64,000 nt of DNA from Amylostereum areolatum (taxonomy: Eukaryota; Basidiomycota; Agaricomycetes; Russulales; Stereaceae): the NCBI GenBank assembly GCA_012932865.1, contig SAXG01000090.1, forward strand, positions 1 to 64,000, given 5' to 3'. Both the position numbers and the translations under genes were made by a program. Below are positions 51,922 through 63,891 of this stretch, piece after piece; positions within the stretch are counted from its first letter, which is position 1, and every line of letters starts with the position of its first letter. The notes beneath the pieces are model-generated. The model was not told the DNA's origin. It worked only from the letters and a program-made list of their open reading frames with translations, and ran no database searches.

Positions 51922-54397
51922 ATGCCGTCCATGGCGTCAAGCTCATCGCGTCGATGCATATTTCCCACCCAGAACGAGCCTCGGTTCACACCTTATTGTG
52001 TCGCACACCCGCCCGCAACGCCTTGGACAATTGCGCGCGCTTCTGACCACGATTCAATCCCGAATATTCAGTCTTGCCGTCAAGATATGCTCTTCATAAA
52101 CCCCACACGACTATCATCTTCTCACTTATCTCCCCCGTCCCACTCTTCACAACGAGCCAGCCCCCAGCGTGATAATCTAGTGTCTCAGACCCATGTCCCA
52201 TTCCCAACACTCGTTCACCTGCACCCACAAGTCACCCTCGACCACTCACCATCTTCCCCCCCTTCGTAGCCTCGATCTTCGCACGTTTTACAAACCTCAT
52301 GGCGCATACGCCTCCGCGTGCTTGCAGAGACTTGAACCGACTGGAATCCCGGTGAATATCTACAGCGAGTACCCGCAACCATCCCGTGTTTTTTCATTCT
52401 CACAGGTCTACAGAAGGCTCGGCTCGTCAAAGCTTCATTCAGAGGGGATTTCTGGGCAATCGGCCTTTCACTTACTTATCGACATCGTTCGTGAATCGTC
52501 CTGTCTCTACTGTCTTCGCGGTTGACCAAATACCGACAGATGGAACATCTGGCGCGGATTCCTCGCAGAGGTCCTGAATGCTCTCTCATACCTCTATTCA
52601 TACGTACTCACTTTTCTGGAATAGATGCGACTCCTCTCACATCCACGATACCTTCGACCTTTACAAGGCGTATGCGTGCCTTTTGTTATCGGTGTGCTGC
52701 GATCCACACGCGGCCTCGTCGACGTCGTAACGGAGCTTCCTCACGTCACCGGCTGGCGGACAGCCCGTCCTTCCATGCCGATATCGGAAAAGCTCTCAAT
52801 TCTGAAGGCCTATGAACTTATACACGATCAAGGTGTCCTCCACGGAAGCGTAGCTCTGTGTAATATGCTCGTCGGTATGTTGCCGATGTACTCTATTCGC
52901 TGACGGTTTTCTCATCAAACACTCCAAGGCGACGTTGGCAACATTACCATCCTCGACTACAAACGGGCGGCTTGCTTGGATACGCACGCCATACCAGACC
53001 TTGAAACATGCAAACCTCACGAACTCGACTTCGAGCTGCGTAAAGTCAAATTCCTGCTGGACATCCATGGTGCCAGAGCCAATGAATATCATTTGGCACA
53101 ATACACCACCCACGAGGGGCGCGTTAGGCCCTATTCACGCCATTATCTACACCCAGGAGATCCTGTACGCATATCATCGCCTTCTCTCTCCCATCGCGCT
53201 TACATCTTTCTGTAGTTTTATATACGTGAAGAAACATTGCGCCAATGGGAAGCCGTTGCACAAGAAGAAGACGAGAGCTCGACCGTCTATAACGTCCCGG
53301 AGCAATATCGCTTTTCCCCGTCTGGATGTTCTATTCGCAGTACTTCTCTTCCTCTCGCCCCGTACCAAGACAAGTCCTTGACGGAAACGGAGCAGGAATA
53401 CTTGCTACAATTGGCCGACGCGCATCCATCTTGTCCGCCATCTCCACACGAACATGGGTTGTTCAGTGGAGCATCAAGTCTCGACTATCTTTTTCAGCCT
53501 GCACCTCCCAGTCCTACTGGTCACGCCCGTGTATCTTCACCTGTCATCTCCGAGGACGAAGTTAGTGCCATGATATCTCTCGATAACAATGCTACTCCTC
53601 CTCCCCAATCTCCTGTACATGGACCCAATCCGATGGCCTCCCCTTCTCCGCGTAGTCTTGGAAAGCGAGCTCGCACCGATCCATCGAGCGAGGACGAGTT
53701 GCTCGGCAGGTCGATCTCTCATCCCAAGCGAGCTCGTCTCTTTGTCGATACTCAAGGCGGACCACGGGCACCTGGTCACGGCGATCCCGTGGAGAGAACA
53801 GCTGAATTCGTGCGGAGTCAGCGGGCCCATTTTCATCCAGATGTTTGCCGTACGCGACGAGCACATACAAGGCTATCACAGTACTCGCCGACACATTACT
53901 GCCCACCGTCACCACCTATACCGGCATCAAGATGCTCTACTGTTAGAGACGGAAAGCAGCCTGCGTCAAAGCCATGGGAAGAAGTGCCTTCGCTATCCCC
54001 TGGCTCTGATCACAGCGACACATCCGAAGATGCCATAGAGACTCCCTTGGATGGTTTCCCGCCAACGGGCCCTTTCGCACCCCCAGGTCGACGATGTGTC
54101 GCCTCCAATCCTACTGCCGTTGAATACTATGAATCGGACTTGGGGCATCGTATGAACGCCTCAGCCGCGAGCTCTTCGTCCGCTTTTCACCTTCCCGACG
54201 GCGATTCCCTCCCATTCGGCACAGCCGAACCAAGCCGTTCGCTAGGACCACGGATGATCGTCTTCGTCAATGAATCATTCCAAAGCAGAGCCTATCAGGT
54301 CGCGAAAGACGTCCGTGTCATTACCGAGGCCTACGTCCGCTCGCGGCCTGCACCCCGACGAGACGCTGCGGGGAAACGACAGCAGAAACGGAGATGA
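51922..54397 (+). CDS. Kinase-fold protein lacking catalytic residues (pseudokinase-like)
   Basis: The first of two in-frame ATGs (51922, MPSMASSSSRRC) was chosen. A Ser/Pro-rich N-terminal part precedes a kinase-like core: RYLRPLQGVCVPFVIGVL (hinge strand), ILKAYELIHDQGVLHGSVAL followed by CNMLVG (catalytic loop), and NITILDYKRAACL (DFG region). The HRD aspartate position holds Ser (HGS) and DFG reads DYK, so phosphotransfer is unlikely. The last exon adds about 380 residues, Ser/Pro-rich and basic, ending in KRQQKRR, possibly a nuclear signal. Many basidiomycetes carry large families of such kinase-like genes of unknown function. Introns near 52260, 52575, 52870 and 53160-53225. Confidence 0.6.
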
Positions 54398-54677
54398 TGG
54401 AAAACGAGATAAAAGGGACTGTGGACAAGAGGTGCATTCCCTGATTTTCTAGGCCTTTTATGATACAACGCACGCTTTACGGTACATACCATTATTCCGC
54501 TATTATGTTGTCTTCCATGCACACTCCTATGCGCGGTTATGTTCCATGTGCAAACAAATCTCTCTCATGTCCAAGAGATGACATTCCTCGTCATAAGCAT
54601 TTTGCATGGTGCCATGGCATAGGTGAGAGAGAAATATAACACATGATAATGCGAACAAGTGAGCCACAATAGACACT
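54398..54677. other. Spacer between convergent genes
   Basis: 280 bases with 3' UTRs of the kinase-like gene and RPS16. No ORF of note. Confidence 0.45.
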
Positions 54678-55216
54678 TCACCGGTAACTGGATGGGTCGG
54701 CTCCTTAGCGCGCGCGCAAGAACGAGAGAAGTGAAAACGCACCTCTTTTGCCTGCGAGCGCGAGCACCAGCACCACCGAACTTCTTCGGTTCCATCCGCC
54801 TGGGGTCCGCAATGAGCAATGTCCTGTCGTAAGAAACAAGCTTCTTCTTGAGCTCAATCGCGCTGTACGCGTCAAGGAACTTGGCGTAGTAAGCAACGAC
54901 GGCCTTGGCGATCGCCTGGCGGATAGCGTACACCTGCGAAGTGTGTCCACCACCCTTCACGCGTACACGGATGTCGATGGGTGCGAAGGACTCTTCGCCA
55001 GCAACGAGAACGGCCTCGTAGACCTTAAGACGCAGGATCTCGGGCTGAACAAGGTGGATAGGGGAGCCGTTGATACGGATGAGGCCCTTGCCCTCACGGG
55101 CGTGAGCGACCGCGGTCGCGGTCTGAAGGCTTCGTGAGTACTTTCCGATCGTCGTAGAGCCCACCACACACCTTCTTTTTGCCAAAAGTCTGAACGGCCT
55201 TAACTGATGATGCCAT
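54678..55216 (-). CDS. RPS16: 40S ribosomal protein S16 (uS9)
   Basis: Exon 1 from the ATG at 55216 gives [15 protein letters not shown]. The middle exon has [40 protein letters not shown] and [20 protein letters not shown], ending ARARRQK. A 60-nt intron (GTGCGT...ATCCAG) then adds only S-Y-R and TGA at 54680-54678. That gives the invariant uS9 C-terminal KSYR, whose tail reaches initiator tRNA in the P site. Having three residues on their own exon is noteworthy. Codon bias is strong. Confidence 0.95.
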
Positions 55217-55598
55217 GTTGTGGAAGATGTAGAGGGTGCTGAACACTCTTCCTGATCAATTCGAAGTTAGCAACGAGTTCGGGTGTCATCCCAATCGTCT
55301 TTGTGCCATCCACCCCAATCCTCTGCCTTCCCCATCCTCAACGCTTTCTCAACGACATCCTATATACAGAAGAGGGGTCTGAGAGACACAATGGCAGCAA
55401 CTCACCCTGTTTTGTGGTCTTGAGGACGTCGTCGATGGGATGGAGCGCTAACTGGCTAACCGCAAAGCGTTGAGACTGATATTGATTCGAACCGGTTCGA
55501 ATCGTCATTTTCACGTGATGCATGGATCGAACTATCTTCATTTTCCTGACTGACGGCATTCGGTCTGACTGGCGAGTGTGTCTCTTCCTTTCCGCGAA
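55217..55598. other. RPS16-uL4m interval with possible small minus-strand gene
   Basis: 382 bases. On the minus strand an ORF passes MKIVRSMHHVKMTIRTGSN and LALHPIDDVLKTTKQG into a good donor (GTGAGT near 55405). A downstream fragment (DVVEKALRMGKAEDWGGWHK) ends with TAA near 55265. The two are not in phase with the obvious splice sites, so I do not call a gene. A TCACGTGA lies at 55511-55518. Confidence 0.3.
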
Positions 55599-56519
55599 AT
55601 GTTGTCGCTCGCAAGACACGCTATAGGCGGGGTACGTCTCCGCTTGCTAAGGTCGGAGCATCAGGACTCACAACAAGACAGTCCTCACGGCTAGCTTACC
55701 GCAGATATGCGACCGCTGCCACCACAGATGCGAGCGCGAAGGTCACCCCCGGAGATGTATCTGCTGGGCTCGAGAAACGTGTGTGCCATGTTCATTGTTT
55801 CCAACTTCCCTCTCACCAGCCTCTTAGCAACCTCCTTTGTGGCTCCCGTGTACATCCCATTGTCGTCCCTTCTTCGTCCGCGCAACGGACAAGACCCTTC
55901 CGCCAACGTGGTCGAGCTAGACCCCACCGTATTTGCCCATCCCGTTCGGCGTGATATTCTCCACCTCTGCGTTGTTCATTTCTTGGATTCCCTCCGCCAG
56001 GGCTCCGCGAACACCAAAACCCGCGCCGAAGTCCGTGGATCTGGCCGCAAGATACGCCCTCAAAAGGGTTCCGGAATGGCGCGCTTGGGTGACGGTCAAA
56101 GCCCGATGCTTCGTGGCGGAGGTGTCGCATTTGGCCCTAAACCCCGCGATTTCAGTACCAAGCTACCAAGGAAGGTGATACAGATGGGCATGCGGGCAGC
56201 ACTTAGCGCACGTGCAAAGGAAGGCGCACTCAAAGTGGTGGAGAGTTTAGAGTGGGAAGGTCTCAAGACGAAGGACATGGTGCGGCGATTGGGCGAGCTT
56301 GGTTGGGAGCAGAAGACTTTGTTCGTGACGGGGAAGGACGTTGTTCCCTCTAATCTGGAGAGGTCAACCAGCAACATCTACAGGGTAGACACTATAACCG
56401 TCGATGAACTTAACGTTTACGACCTCGTCAAGTGGCCGCACGTCGTTCTCGACTTGGACGCGGTGGGCTGGCTGGAGAAGAAGCTGAGCAAAGCAGACAC
56501 GCCATTGCCCACTTCATAG
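55599..56519 (+). CDS. Mitochondrial large-subunit ribosomal protein uL4
   Basis: Exon 1 (ATG 55599) gives MLSLARHAIGG. Exon 2 gives SSRLAYRRYATAATTDAS, an import leader, then PGDVSAGLE. After a further short intron the core runs VPIYIPL-like (APVYIPLSSLLRPR), FAHPVRRDILHLCVVHFLDS, RAEVRGSGRKIRPQKGSGMA, RLGDGQSPMLRGGGVAFGPK and PRDFSTKLPRKVIQMGMRAA. This is the extended uL4 loop that lines the exit tunnel. The end is VVLDLDAVGWLEKKLSK. The product belongs to the mitoribosome (yeast YmL6 type). The intron near 55775-55815 was placed by reading the frame change. Confidence 0.9.
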
Positions 56520-56810
56520 TCTATCTCGCTATATATATCCCTGCTAATGCCATGTCCCGCACGTCTCTTTATTCAAATCTTGTGGACCTATTCTGAGCAG
56601 TCTGAATGCACTGTAACTTAACTTCAAGGAAATTTGGGAGTACATGTCCAGTTCTTCCTGTGCCTGGAGTACGTACGCGACCACGTGATGAGAACCAGTG
56701 CGCGTTTGCTGCCTGCAGAAGACGACTGCTGACTCAATCGTTCTTTTCACGCTCCCCTCGTTGTCCTCCAAACTTACCCCCAACACCAGAGCCTTTGTCA
56801 ATACCCTGAC
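56520..56810. promoter_or_regulatory. RAD51 upstream region
   Basis: 291 bases hold the uL4m 3' UTR and RAD51 promoter. A CACGTG lies at 56682-56687. No MluI-type ACGCGT box was seen. Confidence 0.4.
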
Positions 56811-58110
56811 ATGGCCTCTCAAGAATCCCAAGTTCCCCAAGAGGATGAGCAAGACGATTACTCGTCAGGTGGTCCAATGCTAATCAACAAACTACAAGAG
56901 GCGGGCATACATGCGCAAGACATCAAGAAACTGTCTGATGCTGGCTTTCATACTGTTGAAGCAATCGCGTATACTCCGAAGAAAAACTTGATCAGTATCA
57001 AGGGAATTTCAGAGCAAAAGGCGGAGAAAATCCTCGCTGAAGGTGCGTTGCCTGCTGCGATGAAGTGCCCTGGACTTCTCTTAATATTGATCATTTGAAC
57101 AGCTCAGAAGATTGTCCCATTGGGATTCCAAAGCGCGACTGAGGTCCATGCGCGAAGGTCTGAGCTAGTTCATATCACAACCGGATCCAAGAATCTTGAC
57201 ACGCTTCTCGGAGGTGCGCATACGTCCACCTAATCATCGTATGCAGCCTACGTCAACTCCCGTAACCTCAGGTGGCATCGAAACAGGATCCATAACCGAG
57301 TTCTTTGGGGAGTTCAGGACCGGAAAGTCGCAGATATGTCATACGCTAGCGGTAACATGTCAGCTTCCCGTGGACATGGGCGGAGGAGAGGGGAAATGCC
57401 TCTATATCGACACAGAAGGAACCTTCCGGCCCGTACGACTGCTGGCGGTAGCAGAGAGATTTGGTCTCAACGGAGAGGAGGTGCTCGATAACGTGGCGTA
57501 TGCACGAGCATATAACGCCGACCATCAACACCAACTGCTCACCGCCGCAAGTGCTCTGATGTCAGAGTCGAGGTTTGTCAACGTCTGTAATCTGAGGGAC
57601 TCTCGCTGACATGCTCTTAGGTTCTGTTTGCTCATCGTTGATTCAGCGACGGCGCTTTTCCGTAGCGATTACATCGGTCGTGGCGAGCTCGCCGCCCGGC
57701 AGGCGCATCTGTCCAAATTCTTGCGAAATCTCCAAAGGCTCGCGGATGAAGTGGGTAGCCTTTAAGTATCAGACAGCGCGATGTGTTCAGATTTTTTCCT
57801 TCTAGTTCGGTATCGCTGTCGTATTCAGCAACCAGGTGATGTCCAACCCTGATGCGTCGGCTGGCCCGTATGCTGCCAACGAGAAGAAACCGATTGGAGG
57901 TAACATTCTCGCTCATGCATCCACAACACGGTTTGTTTTGCCTCATCAGCAAGTGAAACGGAAAGCTAATGTACCATTAGTTTACAACTTAAGAAGGGCC
58001 GTGCAAACACCCGTGTCTGCAAGATCTACGACTCTCCATGTCTTCCGGAATCAGAGACGATGTTTGCCATTCTCCAGAGCGGCATTGGCGATCCTGAAGA
58101 GGAGACCTAG
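56811..58110 (+). CDS. RAD51: Recombinase RAD51
   Basis: The start [20 protein letters not shown] is at 56811. The helix-hairpin-helix N domain has [20 protein letters not shown] and [17 protein letters not shown]. The polymerisation and ATPase core has [20 protein letters not shown], Walker [23 protein letters not shown], Walker [41 protein letters not shown] and [20 protein letters not shown]. The end is GIGDPEEET with TAG at 58108-58110. RAD51 forms the ATP-dependent strand-exchange filament in homologous recombination. About seven short introns are present, including one between the two GG residues of GGGIETGS near 57214-57272. Confidence 0.97.
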
Positions 58111-58324
58111 GAGATCGTGGGCGGACGATGCTTTCGTCGGGCTATATGATGTGATCGGTGTTTCCTGGGATTCGTTGTACTGCAAGTCTGCAACCTGGTG
58201 GGATTGTACATGCGTTTAATTCAATAGCCTTCGGGATATTGGTTTCGGTGCGCGAGGGTAGCCTGGATGGGCGAAAGTGATATAGGTAGGATGACAAGCC
58301 GACGAGACGATTGAAGTTTGGAGA

Positions 58325-58924
58325 TTATTTTCGCATAAGCAGAAATACAGGATCGCCGAGCACGATATTCGTCATGTGTCGGAAAGATCCCGTCAATGAC
58401 ATCAACAATCCTCCAAAGGAGGCGTAGGCAGTCCTGAGCGTGCGAGAAGGTCAACGCCTCGAGAGCATGGAGAGGGAAAAGGACGCACACTGTTTCTGCG
58501 TTCCCTGAGTCGAAGCGGTACACCTTTCCGTACATAACATATTCATAGTCCTCCTCTACACCTCTCCGGCCTTTTCCATCTGGTCGCCAGACATCCTTGT
58601 CCTTGTCCTCGTCCTCGGCCGCACCTTCGGCCCCTTCGCCCCCTCCGCCATTTTGTGGACCTCGCGCCAGGGTGCTCGCAAGGGCGAGCGCGACCGATTG
58701 GCCCGCCTCTAGCGGGAATAGCTCAATGTTGTAGTCGAGGGTTAAGTCCATGTCATAGTTTTTTGAGTGAGCATACAAACGCGAGACTACAAGGAGGCAG
58801 GATTAGAGAGTAGAGTAGACGTAAGGATGCAAAACGTACCTCGATCAAATTTCTTGCCCTCCCGGTCAATATCCTGGATCAAAAAGATGTCGTTGAACAC
58901 GAAATTGGATGATGAGGTGGACAT
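58325..58924 (-). CDS. RPB8: RNA polymerase I/II/III shared subunit RPB8 (RPABC3)
   Basis: Exon 1 from the ATG at 58924 gives MSTSSSNFVFNDIFLIQDID followed by REGKKFDR. Exon 2 has YDMDLTLDYNIELFPLEAGQ and SVALALASTLARG, then a Gly/Glu-rich loop and EEDYEYVMYGKVYRFD. The last exon encodes YASFGGLLMSLTG and LGDPVFLLMRK, with TAA at 58327-58325. The order matches the OB-fold subunit RPB8, common to all three nuclear RNA polymerases. It is convergent with RAD51 across 214 bases. Confidence 0.93.
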
Positions 58925-59230
58925 GTTTGTGTTTGCGAGCGAACCCGAGAGACTTTTGGTTGGCAGAAGTGGCGATCGCGGTCACGGAGTGAAGAACGCG
59001 CCAGGGCTCGCCAGGGCCACTGCCGGCTTCAGCGCTTTAGCATCAACTTCAGGCTGATCCTTCCTTGTCTCTCAGATCTCAGTTCCAGTCGTCCCAGCGT
59101 ACTCCGCAACTCAAATACTCAGGTTCCATTCCAGATATAGGCCGATATTACGCGGAGGATATATAATGTACAGAACTAGAATTACAATGCGAGCATTGGG
59201 GCGAAATCCGTTTGTAGCCAAAGGCCGCCT
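58925..59230. other. RPB8-MMM1 spacer
   Basis: 306 bases with the RPB8 promoter and MMM1 3' UTR. A gatatataatg stretch near 59157 is AT-rich. No gene seen. Confidence 0.45.
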
Positions 59231-60326
59231 TTAAGTCATGACACTCCCCTCTATCTCCCTTTTTATCTCCTCCCTCACCTCCGCAACGCTAGCCAAACCA
59301 GGGAGAGGGATCTTGATACTGCTTCGTTGGGTTAGCTGTCGCCGCAGCTGGTGTTCTATGAGTTCATGGAGCTTAGGTACATCCGCGAGTTTTGCGCGGC
59401 TGCCCATGAGCGATGTCGTTTTGAGGTCGAGGGTGAATGTGGGGGGCACATTGATCGTAAGAGCAGGGGCTGGTGAAGAGGAGGATGGGGGTATGACAAC
59501 GAGCTGTGGGCGTGTGAGCAAATCCAAGTGTGGACGGGTAGCATGGCGGACTTACAGAGCAAGAGAACAATGACAAGGATATCGTAAGAGAGACGGGAAG
59601 GCGGGCGAAAGCGAACATGGGATAGTTAAACAGATACGCCGTCGAAAGCGATACGGAAATCGTGTCCGTATAGACAAGATCGAATTCGAGTTGCTAGTCA
59701 CCCGAGTCAGCGAGATATCCGAGGTACGAATAGAATGTGACGCACAGGCTCTTGTGAATCACCCACAGTCCTTGCCCGTGCATTGGACAGTTGTGGGGCA
59801 GCCATACCGAGGTCAACGGAGTGTATTTGTACGGGATCCTACAATGGCCACACATCCATAACATAGTATTGTTCCAAGGTAAAGTACGCACCAGAAACAT
59901 CGCCGGCCGAATCCTGTTGGCGAATTCCTCGACGCGTTTGCGCGCAACCTCATCTCCGTCGGCGCCTTCCAAGTGATTGCGCATTTTGGACCTGTAGGCT
60001 TGCACGGCCTGTGAAACGAGAAGATTCAGTCAACAGGTCCAAGAAGATAGGCTTCATCGGCTAACATGATAGATCACAGTATTGAACCACTCCGTCGATT
60101 CAGGGAGCTGCTCTCCAGGAATGCTTTTGCCCTCCCTACCGAAAAAGGTCGGAGCATCACGTTCAGAACGATGCCGATATGAGGAAGAGCCCTCTGCATG
60201 TTCCTCCGTCGTGTCAAGGAAAAGGTATTTGAGAATGACGACCACAAGAAAGAGGATCGAAAGCTGGCCAAGGATAAGGCCCTGCGTGAAGGTGGGCTGC
60301 AGCGAAAAGACATAGTTGGTGCCCAT
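59231..60326 (-). CDS. MMM1: ERMES subunit MMM1
   Basis: The start MGTNYVFSLQPTFTQGLILG at 60326 leads into one membrane helix (QLSILFLVVVILKYLFLD), the ER anchor. The SMP lipid-transfer domain follows with ESTEWFNTVIYHV, AVQAYRSKMRNHLEGADGDE, VARKRVEEFANRIRP, LEFDLVYTDTISVSLSTAYL and FNYPMFAFARLPVSLTISLS. The end is KLADVPKLHELIEHQLRRQL and REEIKREIEG with TAA at 59233-59231. Mmm1 with Mdm10, Mdm12 and Mdm34 tethers the ER to mitochondria and moves phospholipids. Confidence 0.93.
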
Positions 60327-60859
60327 GGTGGGCAGAGCGAAGCTATGGAAAGCAAGACAGGGCGTGCAGGGGGTGGCGTTGGAGGGCAGTGCGCGGAGAG
60401 AAGGGTGAAGCCGTGAGCAGGAAGCAAGCAGGAAGTAACTTGGGAACCGTTGTCTCGTCCGCCGCCGTCACGGTCGTGTGGGCGAAACACTTGCACGTGT
60501 TTTACACCCCAACTGCAAGTTGAACGTTGAACGTTGAACGTTGAACACTGAGTACTGAACACTGACAATATGGTACTGGTGTATACACAGTCTACACATC
60601 TGCCAGGTACTTAGTAGGTGTCGCTTACAAGCATCAGGCGATCTGGTTGGCACTTTCTCCGAAATTAACGATTCAAACGCGTATATGGACTTGGTTGTGG
60701 TACCTTGCAAGTTGCAATGCTGCGTGAAAATAGGATACGTACATAAACATAAGGTTAACATGGCTCATTCTCATAGCGAGGAGCGAATACTTTGCTAGAA
60801 GATCGAAAGCCCCATTGCTGGCACAGTAAGGCTCGAAGTCTTGAGATCGTCCAGGCGCT
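60327..60859. other. MMM1 upstream region
   Basis: 533 bases before MMM1. It contains a CACGTG at 60494-60499 and a short tandem heptamer (ttgaacg, three full copies, about 60522-60543) followed by degenerate ttgaacactg units. No gene seen. Confidence 0.5.
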
Positions 60860-63800
60860 CTACGGTTCCGCATCATCCAGGCTCCCTGAGACATGATCAT
60901 AGATATAGACTCGTCCACCATTGTCGCCTCTGTAGGGTTATGTCAATAAGCGCAAGTGAAAACGCAAGAGAGAATAGGCCACGCACACTACTAGCGGCTT
61001 CTCCCCCTTGGACTGGTCCCCTAACGAGATACGCCCGATGCTCCAGCTTGCCTCGGCTATGATCTCACCGTTCCTCGGGTCTGTATCAGACCCCATCACA
61101 TCCCAAAGACGCACGCATCCTGGACAAAATGTCAAGCACTCGTACAAATCAACAACCCGAACATCACGTACCGTCGCCGCCACCGCTGATGATACCCAGA
61201 CCATGTCCATACCAGCCTTCGACCCATCGGGCGCATGTGATACCATAGTGCAGAATCTTTGCATTTTCATTATCCCAACCAGTGACCGCATCTTCCCTTA
61301 GCTCACCCCAGTGATAGAACTGTAGCAAGGGCCCCTTTCCAAGGTAGCGAGTGTCATATACGTGCAGTCGGTCATCGTTCCGAGCGATAGCGAGCAGGCG
61401 GCCGTCCGGACTGAACGAGGAGCTTGTTACCTCACTGGCAAAATGCAGGGAGGTATCACACTCGAAGGCAAAGTTTTCCAGTGCGACCTTGCTGGAGGCC
61501 CTGGCACCCATTTGTCGCGCAACGTCGTACAAGCGCAAAGTGTGCACTCCGGCTGTTGCACGTGTGATCAATGCAAGATTCTGGCCTAAGAAGGTGGTTA
61601 ACACGCTACGACCGTGAGTGAAAAACCAAGCATTACCGGTCGAATCAATGGCCAGGCTGTCGCCACTGTTGCGGACATCCGGAAACTTCGTAAATGCATC
61701 CGGTCTACTCACGTCAAAAGCTGTGTGATATCCGCTATGGTCGTTTTCCGAGTCCCTGGGTTCGGATGATACGTAAAGAGTGTTTCCACGTCCCCATACC
61801 ATCTCCCCGGAATTGTGAGCCTTTCCGTGTGCGGCGTTCAGTTTCACGCATATCGAAGGGTCGAATTGGTCCCGCCAAATGGAGTCATTGTAAACGTAGA
61901 CATGCCTGAGCTCTGTGTGCATTTGACGATCACGATGGTTATGAGATGGGTACTTACCCGTCCGTACTACCAATGGCAAGGGTAGATGGGCCTGGATCAC
62001 GAAAAAGTAAGGTGTGAGGATAATGACCAGTGTTGTGGCGACCATCGTCATGACCAGGCCAAACTAATTAGTCCCAAGATGAGTGAAGACAACCAGAAAG
62101 TGATAGAGAGGAACAGACATTCCATGATCCTTGAAGCGCCCAGAGGCTCTTTTCGATTTATATCTTGTACACGGATAAAACCGTCACGACCTGCCGAGAC
62201 CACACAGGTAGGGCTAGGTAGACTGAGTTTCCGATGCTCACACGATGGAAAGATCATGCAATACCGTTTAGGATCAAACTTGACGTCGGTGACATCGTAG
62301 TACTTGTCGAACGAGTGGTCTGAGATCTGAGAGTAAGTCTTCACACCCGTCACCAGGACGTAGAGGCAACACGGACCTTTAGTCATTTCTCCATCCTCGT
62401 CGAACTCTTGGCGGACAAAGTGCCTTTTATGTGCGTTCAGTCCATTCCCTGAGCGAAAATTAGCGGGGTGTCAGTCGTTACTAATGACAGTTCACCTACA
62501 TTCACCACTCATCCAGAGATGTAGCGTCCCGGGTCTGTTGTGAGTATCGGGACCGACATCTTCTAAAAGCAATCATTCACGCAGGTCAGCGGGTTATCCC
62601 ACAAACTAGGGAAGGCGTACTATCTCCCAGTTGAAGATCGTCCGCGTCACCATTGACTGTTCTGGCGGATATAGCAATAATCTCGTGAGATTGAACTATG
62701 CTCGTCGTGGCTGGATGGGTGATGCTCATAAGGATACTGACAATGTATGACAGAAAACCACGTACGACCAGGCGGTCCGCCGTATTCCTGTGTGAGGGAG
62801 AGGCGAGGAAAGTCGACTCTGGTAGACTGAGACGGGTAACGCATATCGTTTCCACGTCTGCCATTCCTTGAAGACGCCGAGGATGCGCTGTGCCGCCCCA
62901 CCGCCTGACCAAAGCCGAAGTCGATCAACTATAGAGACGTATATGTCTGGTCGTCATTCTGGCAAACGACAATGGTCCTCACCCAGTCCCACAAGCCATA
63001 TTCGTTTTCGACAGGTTTCAACGCCCAGGGATTCCTTTTGCGCTCCTCGCGTGTTTTTTGGGTATCCCGTTTACCCTTACGCGTGTCTGCAAGTTGGAGG
63101 ACAGAGAGAGAAGTGGTGGTAAGCGTGATTTCCTCTGTGCTGACTGACGACTGCGGGATGGCTTCCCACTGATACAAGTTGACATTAGTCTGGATCAGTG
63201 TGAGAGAGAGCATACGCACATTGGACGATTTAGGTGTATATCCCGCATGAACAGTTTCATATTCAACCTCAGAGTTTGTAGCCTCCGGTTCGGGCGATGA
63301 ATGGTCAAGGACAAGTTTTGGTTTCTTTCTCCTTTTGCACCTATGATATTGATCAGCGTCCTGTGATGAGCAAAAATGGACGTCAGATAGTGGGAACCAT
63401 TTAAACACGAAAAGCAAACCGGAGGCCTGTCGATGATAACTATGTCGTCGTCGTCGTCGTCGTGTCCGCGCTTCCCCCGTTGACTGGAGGTGAGAGGGCT
63501 TCGCTCAGGTCTGGAGAAGCAATGACCGATTGCCGGGGAGTCGTTGAGGCGCTCGGTCTGCACTCTGTGCAAAACGGCAGTCAATTCAGGGGTAGCATAG
63601 CTGAAAATGGCATGCGGAATAGCGCGTCGAGGAAAAGCAGGAGCAGGCGGAAGGGCGAAAAGATTGGATAGCAAGGATTTCGGGTATACGAGCCTTGGCG
63701 GGTGCGGGTGCGGGTGCGGGTGCGGGTGGTCGTGGTCGTGTGAGAAGTCTGTTAGCAAGTTGAACTTGAGGAGGTTCGGGGCCGTGATCCCCGGCAACGG

Positions 63801-63891
63801 AAGGAGCTCGAAAAAAAGTGTTGGAAGGATAAGGGTCGTAGATTCTGACTGTAGGGTTGTCTTCGTCTCCAGTGAGGTCGATGACTTCCAT
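60860..63891 (-). CDS. Large WD40-repeat protein with disordered N terminus
   Basis: The start MEVIDLTGDEDNPTVRIYDP at 63891 contains a SUMO-interacting-like VIDLTGDED. An Ala-Pro repeat (PAPAPAPAPA) and a basic/acidic linker follow (KRGHDDDDDDIVIIDRPP, then CKRRKKPKLVLD). WD40 blades appear from about 62.9 kb leftward: VTDVKFDPKRYCMIFPS, TCVVSAGRDGFIRVQDINRK, PLVVRTGKYPSH, EVTSSSFSPDGRLLAIARND followed by DRLHVYDTRYLG, ILHYGITCARWVEGWYGHGL, GIISGGGDGTVRLWD-like, and the last GDNGGRVYIYDHVSGSLDDA with TAG at 60860-60862. At least twelve exons. I do not recognise the family; a chromatin or ubiquitin-ligase scaffold would fit but is unproven. Confidence 0.7.
63696..63729. repeat. GGGTGC hexamer repeat coding for Ala-Pro
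   Basis: About five copies of a gcgggt hexamer encode the (AP)n tract in the N terminus of the WD40 protein on the minus strand. Confidence 0.8.
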
